Origin: Sphingomonas baiyangensis
GTDB taxonomy: Bacteria; Pseudomonadota; Alphaproteobacteria; Sphingomonadales; Sphingomonadaceae
Reading direction: 5' to 3'
Assembly (NCBI RefSeq): GCF_005144715.1
Contig: NZ_SWKR01000002.1
Coordinates: forward strand, 62,001 to 126,000
Length of the DNA stretch: 64,000 bases
Part shown: positions 46,660 to 55,781 of the stretch, in pieces
Numbering within the stretch: the first letter of the stretch is position 1
How the letters are laid out: every line of letters begins with the position of its first letter
Notes under the pieces: model-generated
Seen by the model: only the letters and a program-made list of their open reading frames with translations
What the model was told of the DNA's origin: nothing
Databases searched by the model: none
Made by a program: the position numbers and the translations under genes

Positions 46660-46674
46660 GATAGTTTTGCTATC
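46660..46674. promoter_or_regulatory. Inverted repeat upstream of the OscA-like gene (candidate operator 2)
   Basis: GATAG-N5-CTATC, the same 5-bp word as in the repeat at 46629-46645 but with the half-sites in the opposite order, lies 31 bp (centre to centre 30 bp) further upstream. Two related sites about three helical turns apart suggest cooperative binding. Confidence 0.4.
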
Positions 46675-46710
46675 TGCTGCTGTCGTCGTGCAGCGGATGC
46701 CCGGTCTCGC

Positions 46711-46779
46711 CTCGGCGAAGGCTGGGGCCTCGGGGTTATGGGAGTGCTTGTTGCTGGAGACCCCAGCTTTCGCTGGGGT
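46711..46779. repeat. Imperfect inverted repeat (CCCCAGC family)
   Basis: Two 21-bp arms (46711-46731 and 46757-46778) are inverted, imperfect copies of each other around a GCTGGGG core. The right arm itself forms a perfect 8-bp hairpin ACCCCAGC-TTTC-GCTGGGGT (46760-46779). From memory this family is widespread between genes in sphingomonads. It lies between the OscA promoter region and the uvrD stop and may act as an mRNA 3' stabiliser. Confidence 0.65.
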
Positions 46780-46819
46780 TGACGGGGTAGTGGGGCGCGG
46801 CGGTCCGTCGATCAGCCGC

Positions 46820-49114
46820 TCACGCCACCGTGACGAAGCTGTCCATCACGCGCTTGCGACCGGCCGATTCGAAATCGATCTCGAGCTTGTTGCCCTCGAT
46901 CTCGGCGATGGTGCCGTAGCCGAACTTCTGGTGGAATACGCGCAGGCCGAGCGACACGTCGTCGCGGCCCTTGTTGCCGAGACTGATCGCCGAGGCGCGT
47001 GCCTCGACCACGCGCGCGGGTTCGGGCGTGAAGGTGCCGGTCGAGGCGGCACGCTGCCAGCCGGGACCGCGGCCGGTGCCCCGCGCGACATCGCCGAACG
47101 GATCGGCGCGTTCGGACCAGTTGGCGCGCCACAGGCTCTCGCCGCCCGACATCGTTGTCTCGCTCTCGATATGTTCGGGCGGCAGCTCGGCGACGAAGCG
47201 GCTCGGCAGGCTCGAGGTCCATTGCCCGTAGATGCGGCGATTGGCGGCGTGGAGGATCGTCGCGCGGCGCCGCGCGCGCGTGATCGCGACATAGGCGAGG
47301 CGGCGCTCCTCTTCGAGGCTCGCCTGGCCACCTTCGTCGAGCGCGCGCTGCGACGGGAACAGGCCTTCCTCCCAGCCGGGCAGGAACACCGTGTCGTATT
47401 CAAGGCCCTTGGCGGCGTGGATCGTCATGATCGTCACCTGAGGGCCGGCGGCGGCGCCTTCATTGTCCATGACGAGGCTGACATGCTCGAGGAACGCGCC
47501 GAGCGTCTCATATTCCTCCATCGCGCGCACCAGCTCGGACAGGTTCTCGAGCCGGCCGGCGGCCTCGGCGGTTTTGTCCGCCTGGAGCATCGCGGTGTAG
47601 CCGCTCTCGTCGAGCAACTGCCGCGCCAGCTCGGGATGCGGCAGCGCACTCGCCATGTCGCGCCAGCGCGCGAAATCGCCGACCAGATTACCGAGCGAAC
47701 GGCGGGCCTGCGGCGTCAGCTCGTCGCTGTCGAGAATGCGCGCGGCGGCGAGCATCAGCGGAATGCCCTCGGCGCGGGCGAGCTGATGCACCTTCTGCAC
47801 CGCCTTGTCGCCCAGCCCGCGCTTGGGCGTGTTGACGATCCGCTCGAACGCGAGGTCGTCGGCCGGTTGCGCCACCACGCGCAGATAGGCGAGCGCATCG
47901 CGGATTTCGGCGCGCTCGTAGAAGCGGAAACCGCCGACGATGCGATAGGGCATACCGATGGCGATGAAGCGGTCCTCGAACTCGCGCGTCTGGTGCTGCG
48001 CGCGCACGAGGATGGCGATGCGGTCGAGGCTAAGGCCATCGCGGCGCTGCGCGGCCTCGATCTCCTCGCCGACGCGGCGCGCTTCCTCGGGCCCGTCCCA
48101 GATGCCGATGACGCGCAGCTTCTCGCCGGCGTCGAGCTCGGTCCAGAGCGTCTTGCCCAGCCGGCCGCCATTGTTGGCGATGACGCCCGATGCGGCGCCG
48201 AGGATATGCGGCGTCGAGCGGTAATTCTGTTCGAGCTTGATAACCGCGGCGCCGGGAAAGTCGCGCTCGAAACGCAGGATGTTCTCGACCTGCGCGCCGC
48301 GCCACGAATAGATCGACTGGTCGTCGTCGCCGACGCAGCACAGATTCTTGCGCTCCTGCGCGAGCAGCCGCAGCCAGAGATACTGGACGCTGTTGGTATC
48401 CTGATACTCGTCGACCATGATGTAGCGGAAGCGCTGCTGATAGCTCTCAAGCACGTCGCGGTCGGTGCGCAAAAGCGTGAGAACGTGCAGCAGCAGGTCG
48501 CCGAAATCGCAGGCGTTGAGCGCCAGCAGCCGTGCCTGATAGGCGGCATACATCTCCTGCCCGCGGCCGTTGGCGAAGCGCTCGGCCTCACCGGCGTCGA
48601 GATCGGCGGGGGTGAGGCCCTTGTTCTTCCAGCCGTCGATCAGCCCGCCCAATTGGCGCGCAGGCCAGCGCTTCTCGTCGAGATCGGCGGCGACGATGAG
48701 CTGCTTCATCAGCCGCAGCTGATCGTCGGTATCGAGGATGGTGAAGTTCGATTGCAGGCCCACGCGCTCGGCATGGCGGCGCAGCATCTTGGCGCCGATT
48801 GCGTGGAAGGTGCCTAGCCACGGCATCCCCTCCACCGCATCGCCCACATGTGCGCGCACGCGCTCGCGCATTTCGCGCGCAGCCTTGTTGGTGAAGGTGA
48901 CCGCCAGGATCTCCGACGGCCACGCCTTGCGCGTGTAGAGCAGGTGCGCGAGGCGCGCGGTGAGCGCCGCGGTCTTGCCGGTGCCGGCGCCCGCGAGCAC
49001 CAGCACCGGCCCGTCGGTGGTCAGCACCGCCTCGCGCTGCGCAGGGTTCAGGTCGCGCAGATAGGGCGGATCGGCGGCAACGGCCTGAGCGTCTGCGGGC
49101 TGGGGAAGCGACAT
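46820..49114 (-). CDS. uvrD: UvrD/PcrA-type superfamily 1 DNA helicase
   Basis: This 764-aa 3'-5' helicase serves nucleotide excision and mismatch repair. Motifs include LNPAQREAV (Q motif), VLAGAGTGKTAAL (Walker A), TFTNKAAREM (Ia), MVDEYQDTN (Walker B), GDDDQSIYSWRGA (III), NYRST (IV), TIHAAKGLEYDTVFLPG (V) and RRLAYVAITRA (VI). The C-terminal Tudor-like end VFHQKFGYGTI is also typical. The start MSLPQPAD at 49114 is preferred because a LexA box sits directly upstream. Gabija GajB resembles UvrD, but this gene is housekeeping and far from the OLD-like gene. Confidence 0.96.
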   Translation of the reverse strand: MSLPQPADAQAVAADPPYLRDLNPAQREAVLTTDGPVLVLAGAGTGKTAALTARLAHLLYTRKAWPSEILAVTFTNKAAREMRERVRAHVGDAVEGMPWLGTFHAIGAKMLRRHAERVGLQSNFTILDTDDQLRLMKQLIVAADLDEKRWPARQLGGLIDGWKNKGLTPADLDAGEAERFANGRGQEMYAAYQARLLALNACDFGDLLLHVLTLLRTDRDVLESYQQRFRYIMVDEYQDTNSVQYLWLRLLAQERKNLCCVGDDDQSIYSWRGAQVENILRFERDFPGAAVIKLEQNYRSTPHILGAASGVIANNGGRLGKTLWTELDAGEKLRVIGIWDGPEEARRVGEEIEAAQRRDGLSLDRIAILVRAQHQTREFEDRFIAIGMPYRIVGGFRFYERAEIRDALAYLRVVAQPADDLAFERIVNTPKRGLGDKAVQKVHQLARAEGIPLMLAAARILDSDELTPQARRSLGNLVGDFARWRDMASALPHPELARQLLDESGYTAMLQADKTAEAAGRLENLSELVRAMEEYETLGAFLEHVSLVMDNEGAAAGPQVTIMTIHAAKGLEYDTVFLPGWEEGLFPSQRALDEGGQASLEEERRLAYVAITRARRRATILHAANRRIYGQWTSSLPSRFVAELPPEHIESETTMSGGESLWRANWSERADPFGDVARGTGRGPGWQRAASTGTFTPEPARVVEARASAISLGNKGRDDVSLGLRVFHQKFGYGTIAEIEGNKLEIDFESAGRKRVMDSFVTVA

Positions 49115-49118
49115 GCCC

Positions 49119-49133
49119 GAACAGGTAGGGAAC
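49119..49133 (-). promoter_or_regulatory. LexA (SOS) box of uvrD
   Basis: On the minus strand GTTC-CCTACCT-GTTC ends 4 bp before the uvrD start codon. It shares the flank GTTCGG with the polymerase box at 16108. uvrD is a known SOS gene in many proteobacteria. Confidence 0.72.
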
Positions 49134-49162
49134 GCGCGCGCGCGGGGCAAGCCGCGCCGCGA

Positions 49163-49393
49163 TCAGTCGCCCGCGTTGAGCGCGGGATCGGGCTCGAGCA
49201 GGCGGTGCAGATGCACCACCACATACTTCATCTCGGCGTCGTCGACGGTGCGCTGCGCGGCGGCGCGCCATGCCTTTTCGGCGCTGGCGTAATCGGCATA
49301 GATACCGACGACGTCGATGGTGGAGAGATCGCGGAAATCGAGCGTCATCGGGTCGCTCACGCGGCCGCCGAAGACGAGGTGCAGCTTGCTCAT
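49163..49393 (-). CDS. DUF4170 protein
   Basis: This 76-aa protein matches the DUF4170 pattern along its whole length: SKLHLVFGGRV, then DFRDLSTIDVVGIY.DYASAEKAWRAAAQ, then VDDAEMKYVVVHLHRLLEP. It is cytoplasmic with no known function; members are almost restricted to alphaproteobacteria. The ATG at 49393 is used; a GTG two codons earlier is also in frame. Confidence 0.88.
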   Translation of the reverse strand: MSKLHLVFGGRVSDPMTLDFRDLSTIDVVGIYADYASAEKAWRAAAQRTVDDAEMKYVVVHLHRLLEPDPALNAGD

Positions 49394-49478
49394 CGTCACA
49401 TCATTCCATCAAGGGGAGGTCGCCCCGCCGCATAGCGCACGGAGCGAAATCCTCAACCCTCGATGGCGTGGCCTGCGG

Positions 49479-49928
49479 TCAGGCGGTTTTTGCGCCGTCC
49501 TTCGCGCCATCGCGCGCAGCCTGTGCGACTGCGCCGACGAGTGAGCTCACCCGGTCCTTCGCGGCGCCCTTGTCGGGGATCAGCGCCTCGATCTCCTGCC
49601 GGCCCTGTTCGCGCGCCGCGCGTGCTGCGGCAGCCGCACCCTCGGTGATCCGGCGGCCGACCGGGCCGAGATGCTTCGCTTCGGCCTGCGTCTTGGGCAG
49701 CAGCGCACCGATCGCGACGCCGACGGCAAGGCCACCAACCAGCGCCGACAGGGGATTGTGCTCGATGCCGTCGGCGGTCTTGCGCGCCGCGTCGCGCGCG
49801 GTATCGCGCGTCGCTTCATAAGCGTGGTTCGCGCTGTCACGCGTTGCTTCGGCGGCGTGGCTGACGCTCGCCTTGGTGCGATCGATCAGGGTCTCGTTTG
49901 CGGCGGTGGTGTTCGTCTGCGCGGTCAT
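49479..49928 (-). CDS. ElaB/YtxH-like stress membrane protein
   Basis: This 149-aa protein has an N-terminal amphipathic helical stretch with repeated AxEATRD units (about residues 18-50). One short hydrophobic segment (PLSALVGGLAVGVAIGALLP, about 59-78) and a second helical, charged tail follow. This resembles DUF883/ElaB-YqjD and YtxH proteins that bind membranes and ribosomes or respond to stress. It is the last gene of a four-gene operon; its start overlaps the upstream stop (ATGA). Confidence 0.65.
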   Translation of the reverse strand: MTAQTNTTAANETLIDRTKASVSHAAEATRDSANHAYEATRDTARDAARKTADGIEHNPLSALVGGLAVGVAIGALLPKTQAEAKHLGPVGRRITEGAAAAARAAREQGRQEIEALIPDKGAAKDRVSSLVGAVAQAARDGAKDGAKTA

Positions 49929-50320
49929 GCTGTCTTCTCCATCGGGCGATATGCCCCGTCGGTATCGGGAAGGTCGTGATGCAAACTCGCGGGGGCCGCA
50001 GGCGTTGCATCGAAGGGAGCGACATCGGCGGGCAGCGCCTCGGACTGCACGTCGCGACGCCGACGGCGCCAGCGCGCGATCGGTCGCCGGAGCAGCATCA
50101 ACAGCGCGAGCGAGAGCGCGCCGCCCGCCACGGCGGGACGTGCGCGTACCGCGTCGGTCGCGTCGGCAGCGATCGCAGCACCCCGCAGACGTACGGTGTC
50201 GACGGCGTCCCCCATGATGCGTGCGGGCGCCAATCGCTGCTTCACTGCCGCCACATCGGCGAGCAGCGCCGCACGCGCCGACACCGCCTCGAGCCGCGCG
50301 GCTTCGAGCCTCGCGCTCAC
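49925..50320 (-). CDS. DUF3618/YqjK-like membrane protein
   Basis: This 131-aa protein has an N-terminal helix (ARLEAARLEAVSARAALLADVAAVKQRLAP) of the DUF3618 kind. One hydrophobic span (RPAVAGGALSLALLMLLRRPI) precedes a strongly basic RWRRRRR stop-transfer and a Pro-rich cytoplasmic tail. GTG start overlapping the stop of the holin-like gene. It holds the YqjK-like place in the operon. The family is assigned by pattern only. Confidence 0.6.
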   Translation of the reverse strand: MSARLEAARLEAVSARAALLADVAAVKQRLAPARIMGDAVDTVRLRGAAIAADATDAVRARPAVAGGALSLALLMLLRRPIARWRRRRRDVQSEALPADVAPFDATPAAPASLHHDLPDTDGAYRPMEKTA

Positions 50321-50679
50321 GCCATGCCGCCCGACGCGGGGCGCAGCACGCGGCGAAGTCGTCCGCGCGCCATCAGCGCAAGCACGGCGACCAGCGCAAG
50401 CGTCACGCCGACGACGAGCAACGTCGCCCAGCCAGCACCGATCGCCGGCGTCAGTGCCAGTACCAGCCCGACGAGCAGCGCGATCAGCGCCGCCTGCGCG
50501 AGCACCATCGCGCCGATCGCAAGGCCGATGCCGATACCGGCATCGCCCGCGCGATCGCTTGCCAGTGCCTTGTAGAAGCCGATCTCGGCGCGCGCCCACC
50601 GCTTGCCGTCCTCGACGGTGCGGCCAAGCAGCGCGGCGACGCCGGGTTCTTCGGTGTCGATGCCCCCTGATACGGTCAT
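50317..50679 (-). CDS. YqjE/DUF1469-type membrane protein (phage-holin family III)
   Basis: This 120-aa protein has an amphipathic N-terminus with AEIGFYKALASDRAGDAGIG and two strong TM hairpin helices (about 48-75 and 80-103), then a basic tail. This is the pattern of DUF1469/YqjE, often labelled putative actinobacterial phage holin although it is a host envelope protein. It overlaps both neighbours by 4 nt. Confidence 0.8.
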   Translation of the reverse strand: MTVSGGIDTEEPGVAALLGRTVEDGKRWARAEIGFYKALASDRAGDAGIGIGLAIGAMVLAQAALIALLVGLVLALTPAIGAGWATLLVVGVTLALVAVLALMARGRLRRVLRPASGGMA

Positions 50680-51209
50680 CAGGCGCGCGGCGTCCCGTCA
50701 CGCGTGGTGTCACCATCGACGCCCGCCTTGACGACGCGCGCAAGCATGAAGCCGAGCGCGGCGGCGGTGCCGATCGCGATCGCCGGGCTGTTGCGCACGA
50801 AGCCGCGCACATCATCGAGCAGCTCGTCGATGTCCTTCTGGTCGAGCGTCTGCGCGAAGCCGCCGATCGACTGCGCGGCCGAGCGGGCATATTGCCCGTA
50901 CTGCTCGCCCAGCTTCTCGTCGACGGTGCCGGCGGCGTCTTCCATCATCTTCGAGAATTCGCCGAGCGCGCCCGATGCCTTCGCCTTGCCGTCGCCCGCG
51001 AGCGAGCGAGCCCGATCGGCGGCCTGGCTGCCGAGCTTGCCAGCCTCCTCCTTGATCGTCTCCTTGGCGGTGCGCGTGCTCGTGGACGCGCTGCCAGCGC
51101 CGTCGCTACCGCCGCCCGCAGGATCGAACGTCACGTCGCCCGCATTCGCCTCGAGCGGCGCGGCAGGTTCGAAACTCACATCGCCAACGGCGCTTTTCTG
51201 ATCGGTCAT
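50679..51209 (-). CDS. DUF883/YqjD-like membrane-anchored stress protein
   Basis: This 176-aa protein has a disordered acidic N-terminus and a long helical middle (KETIKEEAGKLGSQAADRARSLA...). The DUF883-like end VRNSPAIAIGTAAALGFMLARVVK is a C-terminal membrane anchor. It is the first gene of a yqjD-yqjE-yqjK-like operon. GGAGG lies 9 nt before the ATG, and an EcfG-type promoter lies 30 bp upstream, so general-stress induction is likely. Confidence 0.75.
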   Translation of the reverse strand: MTDQKSAVGDVSFEPAAPLEANAGDVTFDPAGGGSDGAGSASTSTRTAKETIKEEAGKLGSQAADRARSLAGDGKAKASGALGEFSKMMEDAAGTVDEKLGEQYGQYARSAAQSIGGFAQTLDQKDIDELLDDVRGFVRNSPAIAIGTAAALGFMLARVVKAGVDGDTTRDGTPRA

Positions 51210-51238
51210 GCTGAAAACCCTCCGTAATCCGATCAACA

Positions 51239-51263
51239 AACCGAAGCCGGTGCGCGGGGTTCC
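51239..51263 (-). promoter_or_regulatory. EcfG (general stress response) promoter
   Basis: On the minus strand GGAAC (51263-51259), 17 bp, then GTT (51241-51239) matches the alphaproteobacterial EcfG consensus GGAAC-N16/17-cGTT. The -10 end is 29 bp before the first codon of the stress-protein operon, a normal distance. Confidence 0.65.
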
Positions 51264-51345
51264 ATCGGCGCGTACAATTGCCCGCCGGGGGCGGAAGCGA
51301 TAGAGCGCGCGCGACGCCGGGGCATCGGCCATCGCGACAATCTAG

Positions 51346-52641
<1,296 letters not shown>

Positions 52642-52675
52642 TTACGATCGCGTTAACCGCGATACGGGAGGCGCG

Positions 52676-52996
52676 ATGCGCCAGAAATCCGCCTCCCGCC
52701 TGACCCCGATGCTGCACAGCGCCGGCCTGCCCGCGCTGGCGATCATCTTCATGGGGTTCTTCGCCTATTACGCCGTGCTGGGGCCGAACGGCGTGCTCGC
52801 CTATCGCGACTATGCGCGCCAGCACGACGTGCGCAAGGCCGAGTTCGCCGAGCTCGAGAAGCGCCGCGCCGAGCTGCGCAACCAGGTAGCGCAGCTCGAT
52901 CCGCAGCGCGGCGCCGACCCCGACATGGTCGACGAACTGGTGCGCAAGCGGCTGAACGTCGCGCACCCCGACGAGATCATCGTCCCGCTCGACTGA
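52676..52996 (+). CDS. ftsB: Cell division protein FtsB/DivIC
   Basis: This 106-aa bitopic septum-formation protein has one TM helix (about residues 16-36) and a leucine/glutamate coiled coil (EFAELEKRRAELRNQVAQL). A conserved D(M/L)VDE..RKRLNVAHPDE end follows. It forms the FtsQLB complex with the FtsQ and FtsL of the dcw cluster. The ATG at 52676 follows GGGAGG at a good distance. Confidence 0.92.
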   Translation: MRQKSASRLTPMLHSAGLPALAIIFMGFFAYYAVLGPNGVLAYRDYARQHDVRKAEFAELEKRRAELRNQVAQLDPQRGADPDMVDELVRKRLNVAHPDEIIVPLD

Positions 52997-53117
52997 CGTA
53001 GCGGCAAGCGGCGGCGGCGCGATGGACCGATCGCGCGCGCTCCGGCGTTGCACGCGGGCGGAAAAGGCGACTATAGCCCGCCCGTTCATCGTTTCCCCAG
53101 GATGAGGGCCAGACCAC

Positions 53118-54167
53118 GTGGCAAAGGCAGCGGCGCGCAGCGCCAACAGCGAACCCCCGATTTCCAACCGCGAGCGCCCCGAGCAGCCGGGCCGGTACGA
53201 GGCCTCGAAGGAGGAACTGCTCGAATTCTACCGCCAGATGCTGCTCATCCGCCGCTTCGAGGAAAAGGCGGGACAGCTTTACGGGCTGGGGCTGATCGGC
53301 GGCTTCTGCCACCTGTATATCGGCCAGGAAGCCGTTGCGGTCGGCCTGCAATCGGGCCTCGAGATCGGCAAGGATTCGGTCATCACCGGCTATCGCGACC
53401 ATGGCCACATGCTCGCCTACGGCATCGACCCCAATGTCATCATGGCCGAGCTTACGGGGCGCCAGGCAGGCATCTCGAAGGGCAAGGGCGGGTCGATGCA
53501 CATGTTCTCGACCGAGCACCGCTTCTATGGCGGCCACGGCATCGTCGGCGCGCAGGTCAGCCTCGGCGCGGGCCTGGCCTTCAAGCACAAGTACGAGGAT
53601 GATGGCGGCGTCTGTCTCGCCTATTTCGGCGACGGCGCGGCCAATCAGGGCCAGGTGTACGAAGCCTTCAACATGGCCTCGCTGTGGAAGCTGCCGATCA
53701 TCTTCGTGATCGAGAACAACCAGTACGCCATGGGCACCAGCGTCAACCGTTCGAGCGCCGAGGACCAGCTCTACAAGCGCGGCGAGAGCTTCCGCATTCC
53801 GGGCCTTCAGATCGATGGCATGGACGTGCTGGCGTGCCGCGGCGCGCTCGAGGAAGCGCTCAAATGGGTGCGCGGCGGCAAGGGGCCGATCATCCTCGAG
53901 ATGAAGACCTATCGCTATCGCGGCCATTCGATGTCCGATCCGGCCAAGTATCGCAGCCGCGACGAGGTGCAGTCGATGCGCGACAATTCGGATCCGATCG
54001 AGCGCGTTAAGCGCGAGCTCGAAGCGATGGGTGTGAGCGAGGCCGAGCTCAAGCCGATCGACCAGGAAATCCGCAAGATCGTGAGCGAATCGGCCGATTT
54101 CGCCGAGAACGCGCCTGAGCCCGAGCCGGGCGAGCTATACACCGACGTGCTGGTGGAGACCTATTGA
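53118..54167 (+). CDS. pdhA: Pyruvate dehydrogenase E1 component, alpha subunit
   Basis: This 349-aa thiamine-diphosphate enzyme subunit carries the TPP motif in [31 protein letters not shown]. Other segments are [32 protein letters not shown], the [10 protein letters not shown] loop and the phospho-loop-like [14 protein letters not shown]. It is the heterotetrameric, mitochondria-like E1. GTG start at 53118. The pdhB ATG is 1 bp past its stop. Confidence 0.97.
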   Translation: MAKAAARSANSEPPISNRERPEQPGRYEASKEELLEFYRQMLLIRRFEEKAGQLYGLGLIGGFCHLYIGQEAVAVGLQSGLEIGKDSVITGYRDHGHMLAYGIDPNVIMAELTGRQAGISKGKGGSMHMFSTEHRFYGGHGIVGAQVSLGAGLAFKHKYEDDGGVCLAYFGDGAANQGQVYEAFNMASLWKLPIIFVIENNQYAMGTSVNRSSAEDQLYKRGESFRIPGLQIDGMDVLACRGALEEALKWVRGGKGPIILEMKTYRYRGHSMSDPAKYRSRDEVQSMRDNSDPIERVKRELEAMGVSEAELKPIDQEIRKIVSESADFAENAPEPEPGELYTDVLVETY

Positions 54168-54168
54168 G

Positions 54169-55614
54169 ATGGCGATCGAACTCAAGATGCCGGCGCTGTC
54201 GCCCACGATGGAAGAAGGCACGCTGGCCAAGTGGCTGGTGAAAGAAGGCGATGCGGTGAAGTCGGGCGACATCCTTGCCGAGATCGAGACCGACAAGGCG
54301 ACGATGGAATTCGAAGCCGTCGACGAAGGGACGATCGCGAAGATCATGGTCGCCGAAGGCACCGATGGCGTGAAGGTCGGCACGGTGATCGCGATGATCG
54401 CCGGCGAGGGCGAGGATGCCTCGGCGGTCGAAGCGCCGGCGAAGGGCGATGAAGCCCGCGCGGGCGATGCTGCCGCCGCGCAGCCCAAGGCCGGCACCAA
54501 GGGCGATGACGAAAAGCCCTCGACCCCCGAAGGTACGACACCGCAGCATGCCGAAACGGGCGCGCGCAAGCTGTTCGATGCGGCCGAGCAGACGGGCAAG
54601 CGCGACCCCGAAATCCCCGAAGGCACCGAGATGGTGAAGACCACGGTGCGCGAGGCGCTGCGCGACGCGATGGCCGAGGAAATGCGCGCCGACGACCGCG
54701 TGTTCGTGATGGGCGAGGAAGTCGCCGAATATCAGGGCGCGTACAAGGTGACGCAGGGCCTGCTCGACGAGTTCGGCGACCGCCGCGTGATCGACACGCC
54801 GATCACCGAATATGGCTTTGCCGGCGTCGGCACGGGTGCTGCGATGGGCGGCCTGCGCCCGATCGTCGAGTTCATGACGTTCAACTTCGCGATGCAGGCG
54901 ATCGACCACATCATCAATTCGGCGGCCAAGACCAATTACATGTCGGGCGGCCAGATGCGCTGCCCGATCGTGTTCCGCGGCCCCAACGGCGCCGCCAGCC
55001 GCGTCGGCGCGCAGCACAGCCAGAATTACGGGCCATGGTATGCCAGTGTTCCCGGCCTGATCGTCATCGCGCCCTATGACGCGGCCGACGCCAAGGGGCT
55101 GATGAAGGCGGCGATCCGCAGCGAGGACCCCGTCGTCTTCCTCGAGAACGAGCTGATGTACGGCCGCAGCTTCGACGTGCCCAAGCTCGACGATTTCGTA
55201 CTGCCGATCGGCAAGGCGCGGATCATGCGGCCGGGCAAGGACGTGACGATCGTGTCCTATTCGATCGGCGTCGGCGTCGCGCTCGAAGCCGCCGAGGCGC
55301 TGGCGGGCGAGGGTGTCGATGCCGAGGTGATCGACCTGCGTACGCTGCGCCCGCTCGACAAGGCGACAGTGCTCGAAAGCCTGAAGAAGACCAACCGCAT
55401 GGTCGTGGTCGAGGAAGGCTGGCCGACCTGCTCGATCGCCAGCGAGATCATCGCCATCGCAATGGAGGAAGGCTTCGACGACCTCGACGCGCCGGTGCTG
55501 CGCGTGACCAACGAGGACGTGCCGCTGCCCTATGCCGCCAATCTCGAAAAGCTCGCGCTGGTCGATGCGCCGCGCGTGGTGGAAGCGGTGCAGAAGGTGA
55601 CGTACCGGGTGTAG
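54169..55614 (+). CDS. pdhB: Pyruvate dehydrogenase E1 beta subunit with N-terminal lipoyl domain
   Basis: This 481-aa protein is a fusion typical of alphaproteobacteria. Residues 1-80 are a biotinyl/lipoyl domain with the lipoylated lysine in [12 protein letters not shown] (about K43). An acidic, Pro/Ala-rich linker (about 82-150) precedes the E1 beta domain ([59 protein letters not shown]). E2 and E3 genes are not in the window. Confidence 0.97.
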   Translation: MAIELKMPALSPTMEEGTLAKWLVKEGDAVKSGDILAEIETDKATMEFEAVDEGTIAKIMVAEGTDGVKVGTVIAMIAGEGEDASAVEAPAKGDEARAGDAAAAQPKAGTKGDDEKPSTPEGTTPQHAETGARKLFDAAEQTGKRDPEIPEGTEMVKTTVREALRDAMAEEMRADDRVFVMGEEVAEYQGAYKVTQGLLDEFGDRRVIDTPITEYGFAGVGTGAAMGGLRPIVEFMTFNFAMQAIDHIINSAAKTNYMSGGQMRCPIVFRGPNGAASRVGAQHSQNYGPWYASVPGLIVIAPYDAADAKGLMKAAIRSEDPVVFLENELMYGRSFDVPKLDDFVLPIGKARIMRPGKDVTIVSYSIGVGVALEAAEALAGEGVDAEVIDLRTLRPLDKATVLESLKKTNRMVVVEEGWPTCSIASEIIAIAMEEGFDDLDAPVLRVTNEDVPLPYAANLEKLALVDAPRVVEAVQKVTYRV

Positions 55615-55643
55615 GCGCTACCTGCCCGTTCGAGCCGAGCATC

Positions 55644-55768
55644 CCCACCCCCGTTCGTGCTGAGCCCTTCGGCAAGCTCAGGAGAGCCCTGTCGAAGCAC
55701 TGTTCTTCTTGCTTCTGAAGCGAGTGAGAACGGCACTTCGACAAGCTCAGTGCGAACGGGACGGGGGT
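55644..55768. repeat. Complex palindromic repeat (GTTCGTGCTGAGC family)
   Basis: The ends ACCCCCGTTCGTGCTGAGC (55647-55665) and the region 55745-55768 are imperfect inverted copies. Inside are the hairpin TGAGC-N10-GCTCA (55661-55680) and a GTCGAAG/CTTCGAC pair. A partial third unit (CCGTTCGAGCCGAGC) precedes it. It fills the gap between the convergent pdhB and gamma-synthase genes. This is a different family from the murD element. Confidence 0.7.
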
Positions 55769-55781
55769 ATTCCTAGCGCCT

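Noticed and set aside
46820..49114. UvrD-like helicase as GajB partner of the OLD-like (GajA-like) gene
   Set aside because: It is more than 43 kb away, has full UvrD/PcrA length and motifs including the C-terminal Tudor-like end, and has a LexA box. It is the housekeeping uvrD, not a Gabija subunit.
50317..50679. Phage holin as sign of a prophage
   Set aside because: The DUF1469/holin family III label is misleading. The gene sits in a stress-type operon with DUF883-like genes, and no lysis, capsid or tail gene is near.
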